DNA from: Ferruginivarius sediminum
Lineage (GTDB): Bacteria; Pseudomonadota; Alphaproteobacteria; Kiloniellales; Rhodovibrionaceae
Direction: 5' to 3'
DNA length: 64,000 nt
Assembly (NCBI RefSeq): GCF_003344765.1
Contig: NZ_QPMH01000007.1
Coordinates: 124,001 to 188,000, forward strand
Shown: piece after piece, positions 9,937 to 18,858 of the stretch
Layout of the letters: each line of letters starts with the position of its first letter
Numbering within the stretch: the stretch's first letter is position 1
Notes under the pieces: generated by a model
What the model was told of the DNA's origin: nothing
What the model saw: the letters and a program-made list of their open reading frames with translations, nothing else
Databases searched by the model: none
Made by a program: the position numbers and the translations under genes

Positions 9937-10013
9937 ACGCAGATCGCTTAAAGGCAGGTGCAGCGGTCGCCGTGCTGATTGTGTTGACCAGTGCGATCTA
10001 TCTCATTGCCTAG
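9933..10013 (+). CDS. Candidate 26-residue membrane micropeptide coupled to the MFS gene
   Basis: A GTG at 9933 overlaps the MFS stop codon as GTGA. It opens a frame of 26 codons reading VNADRLKAG followed by a strongly hydrophobic stretch (AAVAVLIVLTSAIYLIA), ending in TAG. GGAGG lies five bases before the GTG. The layout of a short charged N terminus, one membrane helix, a strong ribosome-binding site and a stop-start overlap is that of a translated small accessory subunit. No homolog is known to me, so coding status is inferred from signals and composition only. Confidence 0.5.
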   Translation: MNADRLKAGAAVAVLIVLTSAIYLIA

Positions 10014-10025
10014 ATCATCATCTAG

Positions 10026-11273
10026 TTACCGGGACCTGGAGGTCTGCCCGTCAAGACGTGCGATGTCCTTGCCGCCGCGCCCGCCCTGGACCAGTGCGCT
10101 GATCGGGACCAGCGTGAAGCCGCGCTCCGGCGCATCTTGCAGCCAGTCCCGAAGGACCGCGATGGTTTCGTCGTGGGGATGGCCGATGGCCACGGCGTAG
10201 CCCTGCTCTCTCGCCAGGCGCTCGGTCACGGCAAGCTGTTGGCGGATCGCCGCCTCGTCGCGCTCGTTGTCCAGGAAGACGTCCCTGATCGTATAAGGGA
10301 CGCCCGCCTGCCGCGCTGCCCGCCCCGCCACGGTTTCCGCGGCCGTCACTGAATCCAGGAACAGCAGTCCCCGTCGGCGGAGTTCCTTCGTAACGATGTC
10401 CATGCCGGCGCGATCCGCCGTGAAGGCGCTGCCCATGTGGTTGTTGATACCGACATAGCCGGGGAACCGCGAAAGTCCCCACGTCAGGCGGGCCAGCAAC
10501 TCATCCTGGGACAAGCCGCTTCGCAGCACCTTGGGGCCGGGGTCCGTTTCCGGATCGTTTGGCTGCATCGGCACGTGCACCATCAATTCATGCCCGGCTG
10601 CCCGCGCCTGTTCCGTCAGGCTCTCCACCTTCGGCGCGTAGGTCATGAAGGCCAGCGTCAGCGGGGTCGGCAGGTCGATGGCTGCCCACGCATTGCTGCG
10701 ATTGAGACCAAGGTCGTCGATGACGATGGCAATCCGCGGACTATCGCCGCCTGGTCCGCGCACTGTCCTGATGGCGTTGCGTTCCCATGCGGCCGCTCCC
10801 CGCGGTGACGGTGGCGCAGTCTTGTCGGACACCGACGAGCTGTCCATGTCCGTTTCGGGTGCCGGCTGGAACGCGGCGACGGGCGGTTCCGAATCGGTCT
10901 CGCCGGAGCGGGAGTCTTGCGCCGGCGCCTCGCTGGCGTACGCATCGGCCTCCGCCATTTCCCGCAATGGCGGTTGCGCATTGGAGGGTCGGGCCGTCGA
11001 CGCTGTGCGGTCCGCTTCCGCGCCCGCCGAGCGACCGGCAGCGGCCGGCCCGGGCTGCTCAATCGTGGCGCCGGAGGCTATATCCGCCAGCTTGGCTTCT
11101 TCGCTCGACGGCGCGCCGAAATAAAACCCGCCGGCCAGCCCCAGCAGAACGCCGATGACAAACACGCTTCCGCCGGCGGCCAGGAGTCGCCGGCGGGCCT
11201 GTTTCTGCTGCGCCTCGCGTTTCATCTGACGCGCCCAGGCGCGCTTGCGGGCATTCGAGATCTGCTGCCCCAT
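10026..11273 (-). CDS. Divergent polysaccharide deacetylase family protein (YibQ-like)
   Basis: This membrane-anchored periplasmic protein has a C-terminal divergent polysaccharide deacetylase (NodB-fold) domain. From the ATG at 11273 it has 415 residues: a basic cytoplasmic start, one transmembrane helix at about 31-51 (LAAGGSVFVIGVLLGLAGGF), a linker of roughly 110 residues rich in Ala, Ser, Pro and Glu, then the domain from about 170 onward. Domain motifs are RIAIVIDDLGLN, HVPMQP, GINNHMGSAFT, FLDS and IGHPHDET. The exact substrate is unknown. A TTG four codons upstream is an alternative start. It is the gene after cueR on the same strand, 86 bp away. Confidence 0.85.
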   Translation of the reverse strand: MGQQISNARKRAWARQMKREAQQKQARRRLLAAGGSVFVIGVLLGLAGGFYFGAPSSEEAKLADIASGATIEQPGPAAAGRSAGAEADRTASTARPSNAQPPLREMAEADAYASEAPAQDSRSGETDSEPPVAAFQPAPETDMDSSSVSDKTAPPSPRGAAAWERNAIRTVRGPGGDSPRIAIVIDDLGLNRSNAWAAIDLPTPLTLAFMTYAPKVESLTEQARAAGHELMVHVPMQPNDPETDPGPKVLRSGLSQDELLARLTWGLSRFPGYVGINNHMGSAFTADRAGMDIVTKELRRRGLLFLDSVTAAETVAGRAARQAGVPYTIRDVFLDNERDEAAIRQQLAVTERLAREQGYAVAIGHPHDETIAVLRDWLQDAPERGFTLVPISALVQGGRGGKDIARLDGQTSRSR

Positions 11274-11359
11274 CCGCCATTCCAATCAGACTCGACGGCG
11301 TAAGTCTAACAGAGACATGCAGCACATGGTTAACAGCGTGCATAGCGCTGGCGATATTT

Positions 11360-11797
11360 TCAGCCTGCGAAGTCCTTGATGCGGCGGCTCTTGTGTTCGG
11401 CCTCGGCTTCGTCGCCGGCCAGATCGGCCAGTATCGGGCACTCCGGCCTTTCGTCGCCGTGACAGCGCTGCATGAGATGCTCAAGCGTCTCGCGCATGCT
11501 TTGAAGTTCCGCCATGCGCTGATCGATCTCGGCAAGGTGTTCGCGCGCAAGCGCCTTGACGTCCGCGCTGCTGCGGTCGCGGTCGCGCCACAGGGCCAGC
11601 AGGTTCGCGACCTGCTTGACCGAGAAGCCCAGGTTCCGGGCCCGCTGGATGAAGCGCAGGGTCTGCACATCCCGGTCATCGTAGGTCCGGTAACCGCTGG
11701 CCGTCCTGCTGGCCGGCGCGATCAGCCCGATACTCTCGTAGTACCGGATCGTCTTCGCCGGAACGCAGGTCTTCTTTGCTGCCTGTCCGATGTTCAT
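11360..11797 (-). CDS. cueR: CueR-type MerR-family copper-responsive regulator
   Basis: This MerR-family activator senses Cu(I) and distorts promoters with a 19-bp spacer. Of its 145 residues, the N-terminal winged helix covers about 1-70 (MNIGQAAKKTCVPAKTIRYYES, SRTASGYRTYDDRDV) and a dimerisation helix follows. The metal-binding loop carries Cys112 and Cys120 in CHGDERPEC, the same C-X7-C spacing and numbering as in CueR of E. coli, pointing to monovalent copper, silver or gold. It overlaps the end of copA by four bases (ATGA), so the regulator is second in the operon it should control from the CueR-type site at 14348-14378. Confidence 0.92.
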   Translation of the reverse strand: MNIGQAAKKTCVPAKTIRYYESIGLIAPASRTASGYRTYDDRDVQTLRFIQRARNLGFSVKQVANLLALWRDRDRSSADVKALAREHLAEIDQRMAELQSMRETLEHLMQRCHGDERPECPILADLAGDEAEAEHKSRRIKDFAG

Positions 11798-14331
11798 GCC
11801 GATCGCGCTTCCCGGGTTTTCCGGTTGTCACGGTAAAGCAGCAAGGAATTGGTGGCCACCGAGACCGAGGACAATGCCATCGCGGCACCGGCGACGACCG
11901 GGCTCAGCAAGCCGGCGGCGGCCAGCGGGATGGCGACGACGTTGTAGACGAAGGCCCAGAACAGATTCTGGCGGATTTTGACGAAGGTGCGCGCGCTCAG
12001 CCGGATCGCCTGCGCCACCAGCCGTGGCTCGCCGCGCATCAGGGCGATCCCCGCCGTCTTCAGCGCGACATCCGTGCCATTGCCCATGGCCAGGCCGACA
12101 TCCGCCGCGGCCAGCGCCGGCGCGTCGTTGACGCCGTCGCCAACCATCGCCACCACCTCGCCATTCCCGCGAAGCCGCCGGACCTCCGCCGCCTTGTCTT
12201 CCGGCAGGACATCCGCCAACACCCGCTCAATGCCCACCTGCCGCGCAATGGCCTCGGCGGCGCGGCGGTTGTCGCCGGTCAGCAGCACCGGGGCGATCCC
12301 CGCCGCCTTCAGCTCTGCAATCGCCTCGCCGACGCCGGGTTTCAGAACATCGCCGAGGGCGATCACGCCCAGCAGAGGCGGCATGGCGCCGCGCTCGCCG
12401 ATCCAGGCAACCGACCAGCCCTGATCCTCGAAGCGCCGCGCCGCCGCCTCGCCGGCGGCCGGGTCGATGTGCAGCTCCGTCATCAGGCGCCGATTGCCGA
12501 TAACGATCTCGCGCCCCGCGACACGCGCCAGTACGCCCCTGCCGGCGACATTGCGGAACGCCTCCGGTTCGCTCAGGGAAAGGCCTTCCTCCTCCGCGCG
12601 CCGGACAATGGCCGCAGCCAGGGGATGGCCGCTGCCGCGCTGGACGGAGCCGGCCAGGCGCAACAATTCGCTTTCCTCGGCATTGAGCGCGACCACGTCA
12701 CGAACCTTGGGCCGGCCTTCGGTGATCGTTCCGGTCTTGTCGAAGATCACGGTCGTGACCTCCCTCGCCCGTTCCAGCGCTTCGGCGTCCTTGATCAGCA
12801 CGCCGCGCCGCGCGGCAAGCCCCGTGCCGACCATGATCGCCGTTGGCGTCGCCAGCCCCAACGCGCATGGGCAGGCGATGACCAGCACGGCGACCGCGTT
12901 CAGGAGCGCGACCTCGGCGGACGCACCGGCTCCCCACCAGGCTGTGAAGGTCCCGGCAGCCACGACGACCACGGCCGGGACGAAAACCGAGGCAACCTTG
13001 TCGACAAGGCGCTGCACCGGCGGCTTCGACGCCTGCGCCGACTGCACCAGGTCGATGATGCGCGCCAGCATCGACTGCCCGCCGACGGCCGTCGTCTCGA
13101 CGCGCAGCAGGCCGTCGCCGCTGTTGATCGATCCCCCTATGACATCGGCACCGGCGCCCTTGTCCACCGGCAGGCTTTCACCAGTGACAAGGCTCTCGTC
13201 CGCCTGGCTGTCGCCCGAGATGACCTTGCCGTCGACGGGGATGCGCTCACCCGGCCGGACGATGACGACATCGCCGACACGCACCCGGTCCGTGGGAAGA
13301 CTGATCGTTTCGCCGTCCCACTCGACACGCGCCTCCTCGGGGCGGAGATTCATCAGGGCACGCACCGCCGCTCCGGCTTGGCGGGTGGCGCGCTGCTCCA
13401 GGATACGGCCCAGCAGGACCAGCGTGATGACCGCCGCCGAGGCTTCGTAGTAAAGCCCCTGCCCCGCGTTGCCGGGGATAAGCGTGTTGTAGAGGCTGAG
13501 CCCGAATGCCGAAGTGGTCCCCAGGGCGACGAGCGTATCCATGTTCCCCGTCATGTGCCTCAGGGCGGGCCACGCCGAGCGGTAGAACCGCCAGCCACCG
13601 AAGACTTGCACGGGCGCCGCCAGCGCAAGCTGCAGCATCGGCGGAAGATGTCCCTGAACGCCGAATAGCGGAAACGCCATCTGCGCTACCAGCGGCAGCG
13701 TCAGCGCCGCCATCAGCGCGAACATGCACCATTCTCGCCGACTCTTGCGCTGCTCTCGCGCGGCCTCGGCCGCCTGATCCGCCTCCGCCTGCGTGGGCTC
13801 GGCCGCATAGCCGGCCCTGCGCACTGCGTCGACGAGTCGCTCGGCTGGAACCTCGCGGTCCAGACTGACCCGCGCGCGGTGGTTCGCCAGATTGACGGAG
13901 GCAGCGGTTACCCCCTCAACCCCCGTCAGCGCCTTCTCCACACTTGCGACGCAGGACGCACAGGTCATCCCGTCGATGGACAGGTCGTGAAACCGCTCCG
14001 AAGCCCCCGATGCACCGGAGACCGGCGCCGAATCCTCGTGGGACGCGGCAGCCTGCGCTGGCCGTGCGTATTCAGGGGTGCCGAAACCGGCCTCGCGGAC
14101 GGCGGCGGCCAGAGCCGCCGGATCGGGCGCGTCGCCCTTGAGGGAAACCCGTGCCAGCCCTTGCGTATGGTCGACATCGAGGACAGCGACGCCGGGCAAT
14201 GCCTCCAGCGTACGCGTCACCTTGCCGGCGCAGCCGCCACAGCGCATTCCGGACACCGCAAGGCTCAGCACATTTTCTCCGGCCGTAAGGCTGGCCGGGT
14301 CATCGGCCACCGACATTCCCGATTCCCCCAT
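11794..14331 (-). CDS. copA: Copper-exporting P1B-type ATPase
   Basis: CopA pumps Cu(I) from cytoplasm to periplasm using ATP. The 845-residue protein has two N-terminal heavy-metal-associated domains, one with C31-GG-C34 (GMRCGGC) and one with C124-AS-C127 (GMTCASC). The membrane region carries the ion-binding ACPCALG motif, and the cytoplasmic domain has the phosphorylation loop DKTGTITEG, an HP motif (GSGHPLAAAI) and the hinge GDGVNDAPALAAADVG. Its start is 17 bp beyond a CueR-type promoter, and cueR overlaps its 3' end. The operon lies between trpE and trpG, reading against the direction of trp transcription, which suggests insertion. Confidence 0.96.
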   Translation of the reverse strand: MGESGMSVADDPASLTAGENVLSLAVSGMRCGGCAGKVTRTLEALPGVAVLDVDHTQGLARVSLKGDAPDPAALAAAVREAGFGTPEYARPAQAAASHEDSAPVSGASGASERFHDLSIDGMTCASCVASVEKALTGVEGVTAASVNLANHRARVSLDREVPAERLVDAVRRAGYAAEPTQAEADQAAEAAREQRKSRREWCMFALMAALTLPLVAQMAFPLFGVQGHLPPMLQLALAAPVQVFGGWRFYRSAWPALRHMTGNMDTLVALGTTSAFGLSLYNTLIPGNAGQGLYYEASAAVITLVLLGRILEQRATRQAGAAVRALMNLRPEEARVEWDGETISLPTDRVRVGDVVIVRPGERIPVDGKVISGDSQADESLVTGESLPVDKGAGADVIGGSINSGDGLLRVETTAVGGQSMLARIIDLVQSAQASKPPVQRLVDKVASVFVPAVVVVAAGTFTAWWGAGASAEVALLNAVAVLVIACPCALGLATPTAIMVGTGLAARRGVLIKDAEALERAREVTTVIFDKTGTITEGRPKVRDVVALNAEESELLRLAGSVQRGSGHPLAAAIVRRAEEEGLSLSEPEAFRNVAGRGVLARVAGREIVIGNRRLMTELHIDPAAGEAAARRFEDQGWSVAWIGERGAMPPLLGVIALGDVLKPGVGEAIAELKAAGIAPVLLTGDNRRAAEAIARQVGIERVLADVLPEDKAAEVRRLRGNGEVVAMVGDGVNDAPALAAADVGLAMGNGTDVALKTAGIALMRGEPRLVAQAIRLSARTFVKIRQNLFWAFVYNVVAIPLAAAGLLSPVVAGAAMALSSVSVATNSLLLYRDNRKTREARSA

Positions 14332-14347
14332 TCATGAGACCGGAACT

Positions 14348-14378
14348 CAGATAGGGTTTCCAGTGACTGGAAGGTCAA
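14348..14378 (-). promoter_or_regulatory. CueR-type promoter/operator for copA-cueR (19-bp spacer)
   Basis: On the minus strand TTGACC (14373-14378) and TATCTG (14348-14353) are separated by 19 bp instead of 17, the hallmark of MerR-family promoters. Inside the spacer is a perfect 7-bp inverted repeat TTCCAGT-C-ACTGGAA (14358-14372), matching the known CueR site CCTTCC...GGAAGG in layout. It lies 17 bp before the copA start. Confidence 0.85.
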
Positions 14379-14408
14379 GAGGTGGGAATTGGGAACACCC
14401 CGGCTTGC

Positions 14409-14437
14409 TTTCGTTCTCCGGACGCCCTTGATATAAG
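14409..14437 (+). promoter_or_regulatory. Possible promoter for trpGDC
   Basis: TTTCGT (14409-14414), a 17-bp gap and TATAAG (14432-14437) lie 52 bp before the trpG start. Only the -10 box is good. A promoter is needed somewhere here because trpG no longer follows trpE. Confidence 0.35.
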
Positions 14438-14489
14438 ACACGCAGCCGGTATCGGCGCCCACATCAAGAACGCGACGCAAGCCCCTGAC

Positions 14490-15071
14490 ATGTTTCTCCT
14501 GATCGATAACTACGACAGCTTCGTCTACAACCTGTACCACTATCTTGGCGAGCTGGGCGCCACCGTGGAGGTCCGGCGGAACGACGCCATCACCGTCGAC
14601 GATATCCGCGCCATGAAGCCGCAAGGCATCGTGATCTCGCCCGGTCCCTGCGACCCGGACCGCGCGGGTATCTGCCTGGACGTCGTGCGAAGGCTGGCTG
14701 AGGAGATGCCGATCCTGGGCGTCTGCCTTGGGCATCAGACGATCGGCCAATCCTTCGGCGGGCGCATCGGCCGGGCGCCGGCCCCGATGCACGGCAAGGT
14801 CAGCGAAATCAGGCACGCCGGTGCCGGCGTCTTCGCCGACATTCCCAGCCCGCTTTCGGCAACGCGCTACCACTCGCTCACCATCGACCGCGAAGGGTTT
14901 CCCGAGGAGACCCTGGAGATCACGGCGGAGACGGACGATGGCGTAATCATGGGCCTGCGCCACCGGTCGCTGCCGCTGCACGGCGTGCAATTCCATCCCG
15001 AGAGCATCGCCTCCGAGCACGGCCACCAGCTCCTGCGGAATTTCCTGCGTTTGGCCGGACATAACGCATAA
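14490..15071 (+). CDS. trpG: Anthranilate synthase component II (glutamine amidotransferase)
   Basis: TrpG releases ammonia from glutamine for TrpE and may also serve aminodeoxychorismate synthase as PabA. The 193-residue protein is a single class I amidotransferase domain with the N terminus [14 protein letters not shown], the oxyanion strand [12 protein letters not shown], nucleophile Cys79 in GVCLGHQ, and the His/Glu pair in GVQFHPESI. An in-frame GTG 36 codons upstream would add residues that no TrpG has and would run into the copA promoter, so I use the ATG at 14490. It is followed 17 bp later by trpD. Confidence 0.97.
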   Translation: MFLLIDNYDSFVYNLYHYLGELGATVEVRRNDAITVDDIRAMKPQGIVISPGPCDPDRAGICLDVVRRLAEEMPILGVCLGHQTIGQSFGGRIGRAPAPMHGKVSEIRHAGAGVFADIPSPLSATRYHSLTIDREGFPEETLEITAETDDGVIMGLRHRSLPLHGVQFHPESIASEHGHQLLRNFLRLAGHNA

Positions 15072-15088
15072 GCCCAAAAGGACCCGGC

Positions 15089-16129
15089 ATGAACGGCGAC
15101 ATGACAGACCTGAAGGCCCTCATCGACGTGGTCGCGGCCGGCCGCTCCCTCTCGGCGGCGCAGGCGCAGCAGGCCTTCGAGATCATGATGACGGGCAACG
15201 CCACCCCCTCGCAGATGGGCGGCTTCCTGATGGCCCTGCGCGTGCGCGGCGAGACCGTCGACGAGGTCACCGGCGCGGCCCGGGCGATGCGCGGCAAGAT
15301 GACGGCGATCCAGGCGCCCGCCGGCGCCATCGACACCTGCGGGACGGGCGGCGACAGGGCCGGCACCTATAACGTTTCCACGGCCACGGCTTTCGTCGTG
15401 GCCGCCTGTGGCGTGCCGGTGGCGAAGCATGGCAACCGGGCCGTTTCGTCGAAGTCGGGTGCCGCCGACGTCCTGAAGGAACTGGGCGTCGAGCTTGAGG
15501 CCGAGATGCCGTTGATGGAACGCGCGTTGCGCGAGGCCGGAACCTGTTTCCTGCTGGCCCCACGCCACCACAGCGCGATGCGTCATGTCGGGCCGACCCG
15601 CGTGGAGCTCGGCACGCGAACGATCTTCAATATCCTGGGGCCGCTCTCCAACCCCGCCAAAGTAAAGCGTCAGATCGTCGGCGTCTACGCCAGGGAGTGG
15701 GTGGAGCCGCTGGCGAACGTCCTGAAGAACCTGGGTCATGAGCGGGCCTGGGTTATCCATGGGGCCGACGGGCTGGACGAGTTGAGCACCACGGGCGCAT
15801 CCTTCGTGGCGGAGTTGAAGGACGGCCGGATCGATACCTTCGAGGTGACGCCGGAACAGGCCGGCTTGGCGCGTGCCAAGCTGGCCGACCTCAAGGGCGG
15901 CACGGCCGAGCGCAACGCCCATGTCATGCAGGCGATGCTGGATGGGGAGCCCGGCCCGTTCCGCGACATCGTACTGCTTTCCGCCGCCGCCGCGCTCCAC
16001 GTCGCGGACAAGGCGCGCGATCTGCGCGAAGGCGCGGAGATGGCGGCAGAGGTGATCGACAACGGCCGCGCCCGGCAGGTGCTGCAGCGGTTGGTCGCCA
16101 TCACGAACGAGCACGAGTCCGGGCAATAG
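15089..16129 (+). CDS. trpD: Anthranilate phosphoribosyltransferase
   Basis: TrpD transfers phosphoribose from PRPP to anthranilate. The 346-residue length is typical. Signature motifs are [14 protein letters not shown] (PRPP-binding, about residues 85-98), [22 protein letters not shown] and [11 protein letters not shown]. The ATG at 15089 has AAAAGGA at suitable spacing. A second ATG four codons later gives the shorter MTDLKALI form. It is the middle gene of trpGDC, with 14 bp to trpC. Confidence 0.97.
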   Translation: MNGDMTDLKALIDVVAAGRSLSAAQAQQAFEIMMTGNATPSQMGGFLMALRVRGETVDEVTGAARAMRGKMTAIQAPAGAIDTCGTGGDRAGTYNVSTATAFVVAACGVPVAKHGNRAVSSKSGAADVLKELGVELEAEMPLMERALREAGTCFLLAPRHHSAMRHVGPTRVELGTRTIFNILGPLSNPAKVKRQIVGVYAREWVEPLANVLKNLGHERAWVIHGADGLDELSTTGASFVAELKDGRIDTFEVTPEQAGLARAKLADLKGGTAERNAHVMQAMLDGEPGPFRDIVLLSAAAALHVADKARDLREGAEMAAEVIDNGRARQVLQRLVAITNEHESGQ

Positions 16130-16143
16130 GCGGGAAGCGCGCG

Positions 16144-16959
16144 ATGAGCGATGTGCTGCGGAAAATCTGTGACGACAAGCGCGAGCACGTGGCGCGCCGA
16201 AAGGCGGCCGAGACGCTTGGTTCGCTGGAGCGGCGCGCCCGGGCGATGGATACGCCGCGTGGTTTTGCACGCGAGCTTGCCCGCCGCGCGCGGGAAGACG
16301 AGGTCGCGCTTATCTGCGAAATCAAGAAAGCATCGCCGTCCAAGGGCTTGATTCGCGACGATTTCGACCCGCCAGCGCTTGCCCGCGCCTACCGCGATGG
16401 CGGCGCGGCCTGCCTCTCGGTGCTGACAGACGAGCCATACTTCCAGGGTCGGGACGAATACCTGATGGCCGCGCGAAAGGCGGTCGAACTGCCGGCGCTG
16501 CGCAAGGACTTCATGCTGGACCCGTATCAGATCGTGGAGTCCCGCGCCCTTGGCGCCGACTGTGTGCTGCTGATCCTGGCCGCGCTGGAGGATGGCCAGG
16601 CGGCGGAGCTTGCCGCCACCGCATATGAGTGGGACATGGACGTGCTGCTGGAGGTACACGAGGGGGCCGAGCTTGAGCGCGCGCTGCGGATCGAAGGCAA
16701 TCTGATCGGCATTAATAATCGCAATCTCAAGACATTAAATGTCAATCTTGACACCACGCGGGAACTCGCCGCCCGCGTTCCGGACGACCGCATGCTGGTT
16801 TGCGAAAGCGGCCTTTATACCCGCGACGACATCCTGGAAATGCGGGGCCACGGTGCGCGCGCCTTCCTGATCGGCGAGTCGCTGATGCGGCAGCCCGACG
16901 TCACAGCCGCCACCGCCAAGCTGCTCGGCCTGCCGCCGATGCACCGGCGCAGCGCCTGA
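16144..16959 (+). CDS. trpC: Indole-3-glycerol phosphate synthase
   Basis: TrpC closes the indole ring from carboxyphenylamino-deoxyribulose phosphate. The 271-residue TIM barrel shows the conserved strands [13 protein letters not shown] (catalytic lysine region), [29 protein letters not shown] and [11 protein letters not shown]. It is a stand-alone TrpC rather than a TrpCF fusion. It is followed 13 bp later by moaC, the usual alphaproteobacterial link between the trp and molybdopterin genes. Confidence 0.97.
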   Translation: MSDVLRKICDDKREHVARRKAAETLGSLERRARAMDTPRGFARELARRAREDEVALICEIKKASPSKGLIRDDFDPPALARAYRDGGAACLSVLTDEPYFQGRDEYLMAARKAVELPALRKDFMLDPYQIVESRALGADCVLLILAALEDGQAAELAATAYEWDMDVLLEVHEGAELERALRIEGNLIGINNRNLKTLNVNLDTTRELAARVPDDRMLVCESGLYTRDDILEMRGHGARAFLIGESLMRQPDVTAATAKLLGLPPMHRRSA

Positions 16960-16972
16960 AGGAGACCCAGCG

Positions 16973-17452
16973 ATGAGCGGTGAGTTCACGCATTTCGACG
17001 CCGAGGGCAAGGCCCGCATGGTCGACGTCTCGGCCAAGGCTGAGACGGAACGCACGGCGGTCGCCAAGGGACGCATCCTGATGAGCCCGGAAACCGCCCG
17101 CCTGATCCGTGAGGGCGCGGTCAAGAAGGGTGACGTGCTGTCCGTGGCGCGGCTGGCCGGCATCATGGGGGCCAAGCGCACGCCCGACCTGATCCCGCTA
17201 TGCCATCCGCTGCAGCTTTCGTCCGTCGCCGTGGACCTGACGCTCGACGATGCCGAGAGCGCGGTCGAGGTCACCGCCACCTGCAAGATCGCCGCGCGAA
17301 CGGGCGTCGAGATGGAGGCGCTGACGGCCGTGTCGGTCGCCGTGCTGACCGTCTACGACATGTGCAAGGCGGTCGATAAGGGCATGCGCATCTCGGACAT
17401 CCGGCTGGTGCACAAGTCCGGCGGCAAGTCGGGCACTTACGAGGCGGCCTGA
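16973..17452 (+). CDS. moaC: Cyclic pyranopterin monophosphate synthase
   Basis: MoaC acts after MoaA in the first stage of molybdenum cofactor synthesis, forming cyclic pyranopterin monophosphate. The 159 residues cover the whole family, with the N-terminal [18 protein letters not shown] and the active-site segments [15 protein letters not shown] and [27 protein letters not shown] lies nine bases before the ATG. Its stop overlaps the moeA start by one base (TGATG). The gap to trpC is too short to hold a Moco riboswitch. Confidence 0.97.
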   Translation: MSGEFTHFDAEGKARMVDVSAKAETERTAVAKGRILMSPETARLIREGAVKKGDVLSVARLAGIMGAKRTPDLIPLCHPLQLSSVAVDLTLDDAESAVEVTATCKIAARTGVEMEALTAVSVAVLTVYDMCKAVDKGMRISDIRLVHKSGGKSGTYEAA

Positions 17453-18666
17453 TGCAGCCGGTCGAGGACGCCCGCGCGCGCATCCTGGCCGCCTTCGCGC
17501 CGCTGCCCGCGGAGACGGTGAACGTCGCCGAGGCCCTGGGCCGCGTGCTGGCCGAGGATCTGACTTCTCGCGTGACGCAGCCGCCCAAAAACCTCTCGGC
17601 GATGGACGGCTACGCCGTGCGCGCCGCCGATGTGGCCGAGGCGCCCGTGACGCTGCGCGTCGTCGGCGACGTGCCGGCGGGCAGCCACTATCCCGGTGCG
17701 CTGGACGTGGGAGAGGCGGTGCGCATCTTCACCGGCGGCCCCTTGCCGGCTGGTGCGGACACGATCGTCATTCAGGAGAACGCGACGCGGGACGACGACC
17801 GCGTCACGATCCACCAGGGTGCGGCCGCCGGCACCTATGTGCGCCCGGCGGGCCTCGATTTCACCGCGGGGCAGATCGGGATTTGCGCGGGCCGTCGGCT
17901 GACGTCCCGCGATGTCGGTCTGGCGGCGGCGATGAACCGGCCGTGGCTGCGCGTCCACCGCAGGCCGCGCGTAGCCATCCTGGCAACCGGTGACGAGATC
18001 GTGCTTCCTGGCGATCCGCTGATGGAAAACCAGATCGTCAGCTCGAACGGCTTCGCGCTTGCCGCTTTTGTCCAGGCCTGCGGCGGCGAGCCGCTGCACC
18101 TCGGCATCGCGCCGGACGATGCTGCCGCGCTGGGCGACATGATCGATGGCGCCAGGGGCAGCGACATGCTGCTTACCTCTGGCGGTGCGTCGGTGGGCCA
18201 GCACGATCTCGTGCAGGACGTGCTGCGGCGAAACGGCGCCGAGATCGACTTCTGGAAGATCGCCATGCGGCCGGGCAAGCCGCTGATGTTCGGCCGTCTG
18301 GGCAATACCCCCGTGGTCGGCCTGCCCGGGAACCCGGTCTCCAGTCTCGTCTGTGCCGCGATCTTCGCACGCCCCGCCATCGCGCGCATGCTGGGCCAGG
18401 AGAGCCCCGTCCCGGAAAGTGCCCGTGCCGTACTGGGCTGCGACCTTCCGGCCAACGACAGGCGGCAGGATTACCTGCGCGCAAGGCTCGAAACCGACGG
18501 CAACGGCAAGCAGGTCGCCACCCCCTTCAACAAGCAGGACAGCTCCATGCTGACCCGCATGGCACGAGCCGATTGCCTTGTCGTGCGCCCGCCGGAAGCG
18601 CCCCCCGCAAAGGCGGGCGATGCCGTCGAGATCGTTCCTTTTGGCGGGGGGCACCTGGAAATCTAG
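17452..18666 (+). CDS. moeA: Molybdopterin molybdenumtransferase
   Basis: MoeA inserts molybdenum into adenylated molybdopterin, the last common step of Moco synthesis. The 404-residue protein has the MoeA N-terminal lobe (SAMDGYAVRAADV, about residues 49-61), the MoCF_biosynth domain with TGDEI, SSNGF and TSGGASVGQHD, the downstream MRPGKPLMFG and GLPGNPVSS loops, and a C-terminal beta-barrel. It is coupled to moaC by a one-base overlap and followed by the lexA regulatory region. Confidence 0.96.
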   Translation: MQPVEDARARILAAFAPLPAETVNVAEALGRVLAEDLTSRVTQPPKNLSAMDGYAVRAADVAEAPVTLRVVGDVPAGSHYPGALDVGEAVRIFTGGPLPAGADTIVIQENATRDDDRVTIHQGAAAGTYVRPAGLDFTAGQIGICAGRRLTSRDVGLAAAMNRPWLRVHRRPRVAILATGDEIVLPGDPLMENQIVSSNGFALAAFVQACGGEPLHLGIAPDDAAALGDMIDGARGSDMLLTSGGASVGQHDLVQDVLRRNGAEIDFWKIAMRPGKPLMFGRLGNTPVVGLPGNPVSSLVCAAIFARPAIARMLGQESPVPESARAVLGCDLPANDRRQDYLRARLETDGNGKQVATPFNKQDSSMLTRMARADCLVVRPPEAPPAKAGDAVEIVPFGGGHLEI

Positions 18667-18685
18667 CCCGTCACCAGGAAATCGC

Positions 18686-18714
18686 TTGACCGCCACCTGG
18701 AACTAAAGTAGAAC
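18686..18714 (+). promoter_or_regulatory. lexA promoter
   Basis: TTGACC (18686-18691) and TAGAAC (18709-18714) are spaced by 17 bp, about 145 bp before the lexA start. The -10 box is part of the LexA operator, so repressor binding would block RNA polymerase directly. Confidence 0.6.
18700..18714. promoter_or_regulatory. LexA box (SOS operator) of lexA
   Basis: GAAC-TAAAGTA-GAAC is an exact match to the alphaproteobacterial LexA direct repeat (GTTC-N7-GTTC read on the other strand). It overlaps the -10 box of the lexA promoter, as expected for autorepression. Confidence 0.85.
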
Positions 18715-18726
18715 ATACCCGCGAAC

Positions 18727-18741
18727 GTTGATGTTTTGTTC
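18727..18741. promoter_or_regulatory. Degenerate second LexA box
   Basis: GTTG-ATGTTTT-GTTC matches the GTTC-N7-GTTC consensus in seven of eight defining bases and lies 12 bp downstream of the exact box, on the same DNA region but in opposite orientation. It may strengthen repression. Confidence 0.4.
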
Positions 18742-18858
18742 CTAAATATTGGGGGCAAGCCGGGCAACAGCCGCAGGATGTAGGTTGGCCAACAACCGCA
18801 GGCAGCACGGCGGTATATGGGCGGAACGCAGCGCCTGGCAAATTGGGAACGCGGCCAT

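Noticed and set aside
11776..13668. 630-codon open frame antisense to copA
   Set aside because: copA motifs are complete on the other strand; the antisense product is low-complexity Arg/Asp/His sequence.
16960..16972. Moco riboswitch before moaC
   Set aside because: Only 13 bases separate trpC and moaC, far too short for the element.
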